Shown: positions 6,423-8,505 of the stretch, in pieces
How the letters are laid out: every line of letters begins with the position of its first letter
Numbering within the stretch: the stretch's first letter is position 1
Source: an uncultured Lachnospiraceae bacterium
GTDB taxonomy: Bacteria > Bacillota > Clostridia > Lachnospirales > Lachnospiraceae
Direction of reading: 5' to 3'
Length of the DNA stretch: 8,505 bases
Assembly: GCA_946183625.1 (NCBI GenBank)
Contig: CAMHCL010000066.1
Location: 1 to 8,505 of the forward strand
Program-made: the position numbers and the translations under genes
Notes under the pieces: model-generated
What the model was told of the DNA's origin: nothing
Seen by the model: only the letters and a program-made list of their open reading frames with translations
The model's database searches: none

Positions 6423-7703
6423 ATGGCTGATTCATTTGACAATAAAATTACATATTTGGTTGGCGATGAATGCGTATTAAATGCTGCTGCGTGTACTCCT
6501 GCGCTTCCAGTGTTCTCAGACAAGATGGTTGGCTTCCTATCAGAACTCTCTAAGGAGCTCATGGCGGTTCCGGGCATCAGGAATCATCAGGATGTTATGT
6601 CCTATGCATACTGGATCCGAAAGGCATCTCTGGAACAGGCCAGGACAGAAGCAGTATCTGCCGGAGTCAGCAGACTGGGTCGCGGCGTTGCATTTCACAT
6701 AGCACCGTCAAATGTACCGGTTAATTTTGCAGTATCTATGACATCTTCTCTGCTTGCAGGAAATGTAACTGTGATCAGAGTTTCGAATAAGGAATTTGAA
6801 GAGGTTGACATAATATGTTCGGCCATCAACAGAGTGCTTGATAAAGGGACTTTCTCAGAACTTAAAAAGTACATTTGCATAGTTAGATATGAGCATAGTG
6901 ATGAGATCACTGCATATCTGTCAGGCATATGTGATATCCGTATCATATGGGGTGGAAACAGAACCATTGAGCAGATACGGAAGTATCCGATACCACCAAG
7001 AGCTATTGAAATGTGCTTTGCTGACAGACATTCAGTGGCTGTGATAGATATAAATAGGTTTAAGGGATTAAGTGCTGACGAGAAGAGGGATGTAGCTAAG
7101 AAATTCTACACAGATACTTACTACACAGATCAGAACGCGTGCAGCTCTCCTAGAATAGTAGTGTGGCTGAACAATTGTAAGAGTGGTGAGCCAGGCGGTC
7201 AGGCGGTACAGGACAATCAGGCTGTAGTACAGGAACAGGAACTGCGAGATATACAGAAAAGCTTCTGGGATGCCATTGAAGAAGAGGTTTCATCCAGGTA
7301 TGAAATGCAGCCTATTCAGGCAGTGGATAAGATGTCCATATTTACGGAGCTTTCCATGAAGCAGGATGGAGTTTATCTTGAGAGACGTAGTAACAAGCTG
7401 TTCATAGTAACTCTTGATAAACTGTCTGATGATGTAATGGATTATAAGATGGGTGGTGGATACTTCTTTCAGTTCACAGCAGACTCCTTAAGTGATATAA
7501 TACCTATTATGGGTAAGTGCTGTCAGACGGTCGCTGTTCTTGGTATGGATAAAAAAGAAATTGTTGGATTTGTACATAAATACGGAGTCCGGGGCGTGGA
7601 TCGTGTAGTTGATATCGGAGATACCATGGGACTGGAATTTACATGGGATGGATATCGTATGATAGAGGCTATGTCTAGAGTTGTATATGTATATGAGAGA
7701 TAA
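6423..7703 (+). CDS. LuxC-like acyl reductase (acyl-CoA/acyl-enzyme reductase)
   Basis: A 426-residue LuxC-family protein, an aldehyde-dehydrogenase-fold enzyme that reduces an activated acyl group to an aldehyde with NADPH. Visible blocks are GRGVAFHIAPSNVPVNFA, LLAGNVTVIRVS, IIWGGNRTIEQIR and TDQNACSSPR, whose cysteine (C240) is the expected acyl-accepting nucleophile, then FW...I and a C-terminal GVDRVVDIGD...WDGY block. Two adjacent ATGs exist (6420, 6423). AGGAG at 6414-6418 is only 1 nt from the first and 4 nt from the second, so 6423 is preferred. It is shorter than bioluminescence LuxC (about 480), as is common for homologues in polysaccharide clusters. A Gln-rich loop (about residues 255-273) is built from short DNA duplications. 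Together with the preceding LuxE-like gene it would form a carboxylate-to-aldehyde reductase, supplying an aldehyde plausibly used by the transketolase encoded upstream. Confidence 0.87.
   Translation: MADSFDNKITYLVGDECVLNAAACTPALPVFSDKMVGFLSELSKELMAVPGIRNHQDVMSYAYWIRKASLEQARTEAVSAGVSRLGRGVAFHIAPSNVPVNFAVSMTSSLLAGNVTVIRVSNKEFEEVDIICSAINRVLDKGTFSELKKYICIVRYEHSDEITAYLSGICDIRIIWGGNRTIEQIRKYPIPPRAIEMCFADRHSVAVIDINRFKGLSADEKRDVAKKFYTDTYYTDQNACSSPRIVVWLNNCKSGEPGGQAVQDNQAVVQEQELRDIQKSFWDAIEEEVSSRYEMQPIQAVDKMSIFTELSMKQDGVYLERRSNKLFIVTLDKLSDDVMDYKMGGGYFFQFTADSLSDIIPIMGKCCQTVAVLGMDKKEIVGFVHKYGVRGVDRVVDIGDTMGLEFTWDGYRMIEAMSRVVYVYER
7192..7225 (+). repeat. Short direct repeats in the LuxC-like gene
   Basis: CAGGCGGT occurs twice in perfect tandem (7192-7199, 7200-7207), and a near copy CAGGCTGT follows at 7218-7225. 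They encode a Gly/Gln-rich loop between the catalytic Cys region and the FW block. The loop looks like a local expansion by slippage; because an 8-bp unit shifts frame, the present frame reflects several events. Confidence 0.5.
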
Positions 7704-7756
7704 ATAACTATTAATGAATGGGATAGATACAAAATATTGATGATTGGAAGGAAAAT

Positions 7757-8482
7757 ATGGGGTTATTAGAAGGCAAAACTGCAGTCATTACAGGATGTAA
7801 CAGGGGAATAGGAAAAGCAATACTGGAAAACTTCGCTAAGAATGGAGCGGATGTTTTTGCTGTGGTGAGAAAAGAAAACGATGAGTTTTATTCTCTGATT
7901 TCTGAACTTAATGAAAAATATAAAATAACGATTAAACCGGTTTATGCCGATTTTAATAATGAAGACGAGGTCAAAGCTGCTGCAAAGCAGATTATTTCTA
8001 ATAAAATTCCGATAGATATAGGGCTTCCTCTTAGGATGGCTGCAATGACTCCTATGGATTCGATGAAGGAAGTCTTTCAGATAAATTATTTTTCTCCGTT
8101 TCTTTTCACTCAGACTATAAGTAGATATATGATGAGAAATAAAAAAGGAAGCATAATATTTATTTCATCGACAGCTATATATGATGCTTGGTCAAATGTG
8201 GAATATGTTTCCAGTAAATCTGCTATTTCAGGAGAGGTCAAGAGATTAGCGTTAGAACTTGGCCCTATGGGGATAAGGGTAAACGCAGTTGCACCAGGGT
8301 TAACTGATACGGAACTGGCAAGTACTATGAGTGAAGAAGATGAGAACATAGCAATGCAAAGATGCATAATGAAGAGGAGAGCAAAACCTGAAGAGGTTGC
8401 TGATGCTGTTGCGTTTTTGGCTTCAGATATGTCTTCGTTTATTACTTCACATATACTAAGAGTTGATGGTGGTTTATTATGA
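7757..8482 (+). CDS. Short-chain dehydrogenase/reductase SDR-2, lacking the NNAG motif
   Basis: A 241-residue FabG-like SDR. It has TGCNRGIG at 12-19 and the catalytic set S137, Y150 and K154 (YVSSK), spaced as in FabG, plus VAPGLTDTEL and FITSH...DGG at the end. Where SDRs carry LVNNAG after the IDI strand, this protein reads IDIGLPLRMAAMT (86-98), about six residues shorter than SDR-1, with no NNAG. That motif stabilises the core sheet beside the cofactor, so activity may be altered or lost. The DNA there suggests a deletion with a compensated frameshift. AAGG at 7748-7751, 5 nt before the ATG, supports the start. It lies 53 bp after the LuxC-like gene; the spacer has no clear promoter or terminator. 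By eye it is richer in A/T and AAA/AAT codons than the genes before it, hinting at separate origin. Its stop overlaps the next start codon. Confidence 0.85.
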   Translation: MGLLEGKTAVITGCNRGIGKAILENFAKNGADVFAVVRKENDEFYSLISELNEKYKITIKPVYADFNNEDEVKAAAKQIISNKIPIDIGLPLRMAAMTPMDSMKEVFQINYFSPFLFTQTISRYMMRNKKGSIIFISSTAIYDAWSNVEYVSSKSAISGEVKRLALELGPMGIRVNAVAPGLTDTELASTMSEEDENIAMQRCIMKRRAKPEEVADAVAFLASDMSSFITSHILRVDGGLL

Positions 8483-8505
8483 TTAGAGTAGCGGATTATG
8501 TAATA
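8479..8505 (+). CDS. Start of a further operon gene (partial, nine codons; possibly a ThDP-dependent acetolactate-synthase-like enzyme)
   Basis: ATG at 8479 overlaps the SDR-2 stop as ATGA and stays open to the window end, encoding MIRVADYVI. The overlap mirrors the transketolase pair and suggests translational coupling. The pattern M-x-x-V-x-D-Y-[IV] resembles the N-terminus of acetolactate-synthase-like thiamine diphosphate enzymes found in polysaccharide clusters. Nine residues cannot prove this; the start call is firmer than the product. Confidence 0.5.

Noticed and set aside
5283..7703. Bioluminescence (lux) operon
   Set aside because: Only LuxE- and LuxC-like genes are present; no luciferase or LuxD acyltransferase gene is seen, and the neighbours are sugar enzymes.
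7704..7756. Internal promoter or terminator between the LuxC-like gene and SDR-2
   Set aside because: The 53-nt spacer is AT-rich but has no convincing -35/-10 pair and no stem followed by a T-run.

Overview
The window looks like a glycan (cell-surface polysaccharide) biosynthesis locus from a low-to-moderate GC Gram-positive anaerobe. The best guess is a Clostridia/Lachnospiraceae-type bacterium. This rests on strong GGAGG-type Shine-Dalgarno sites, extended -10 promoters (TGnTATAAT), frequent AGA/ATA codons and a YfhO-family membrane protein. The taxonomic call is inference; no rRNA or other marker gene is present.

Layout. Positions 1-930 hold the N-terminal 310 codons of a YfhO-family multi-pass membrane protein on the minus strand; its C-terminus lies outside the window. 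Positions 931-1164 are a divergent control region with one extended -10 promoter facing each way, a perfect 16-bp palindrome and a second inverted repeat. From 1165 to the right edge every gene is on the plus strand and closely spaced or overlapping, so it reads as one operon: wecE-type sugar transaminase (1165-2292), short-chain dehydrogenase SDR-1 (2339-3133), split transketolase N-half (3210-4268) and C-half (4265-5275), LuxE-like acyl-activating enzyme (5283-6395), LuxC-like acyl reductase (6423-7703), SDR-2 (7757-8482), and the first nine codons of a further gene (8479-8505) that may be another thiamine-diphosphate enzyme.

How the genes may work together (inference). WecE transfers an amino group to dTDP-4-keto-6-deoxyglucose to give dTDP-Fuc4N. 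LuxE- and LuxC-like proteins together can activate a carboxylic acid and reduce it to an aldehyde. A transketolase moves a two-carbon ketol unit onto an aldehyde, and SDRs reduce the resulting ketone. Side by side, these suggest an unusual chain-extended or branched sugar, or an unusual acyl-derived substituent on a sugar. No glycosyltransferase, flippase or dTDP-sugar precursor gene (rmlA/rmlB) is inside the window.

The most unusual sequence-level features are: (1) an in-frame 36-nt tandem repeat in a loop of the transketolase N-half, whose core TTATGTAAAC recurs later in that gene and again, in the same reading phase, in the yfhO-like gene; (2) an SDR (SDR-2) whose NNAG motif is deleted, with traces of a compensated frameshift; (3) small polar or repeat-built loop expansions in other genes of the operon.
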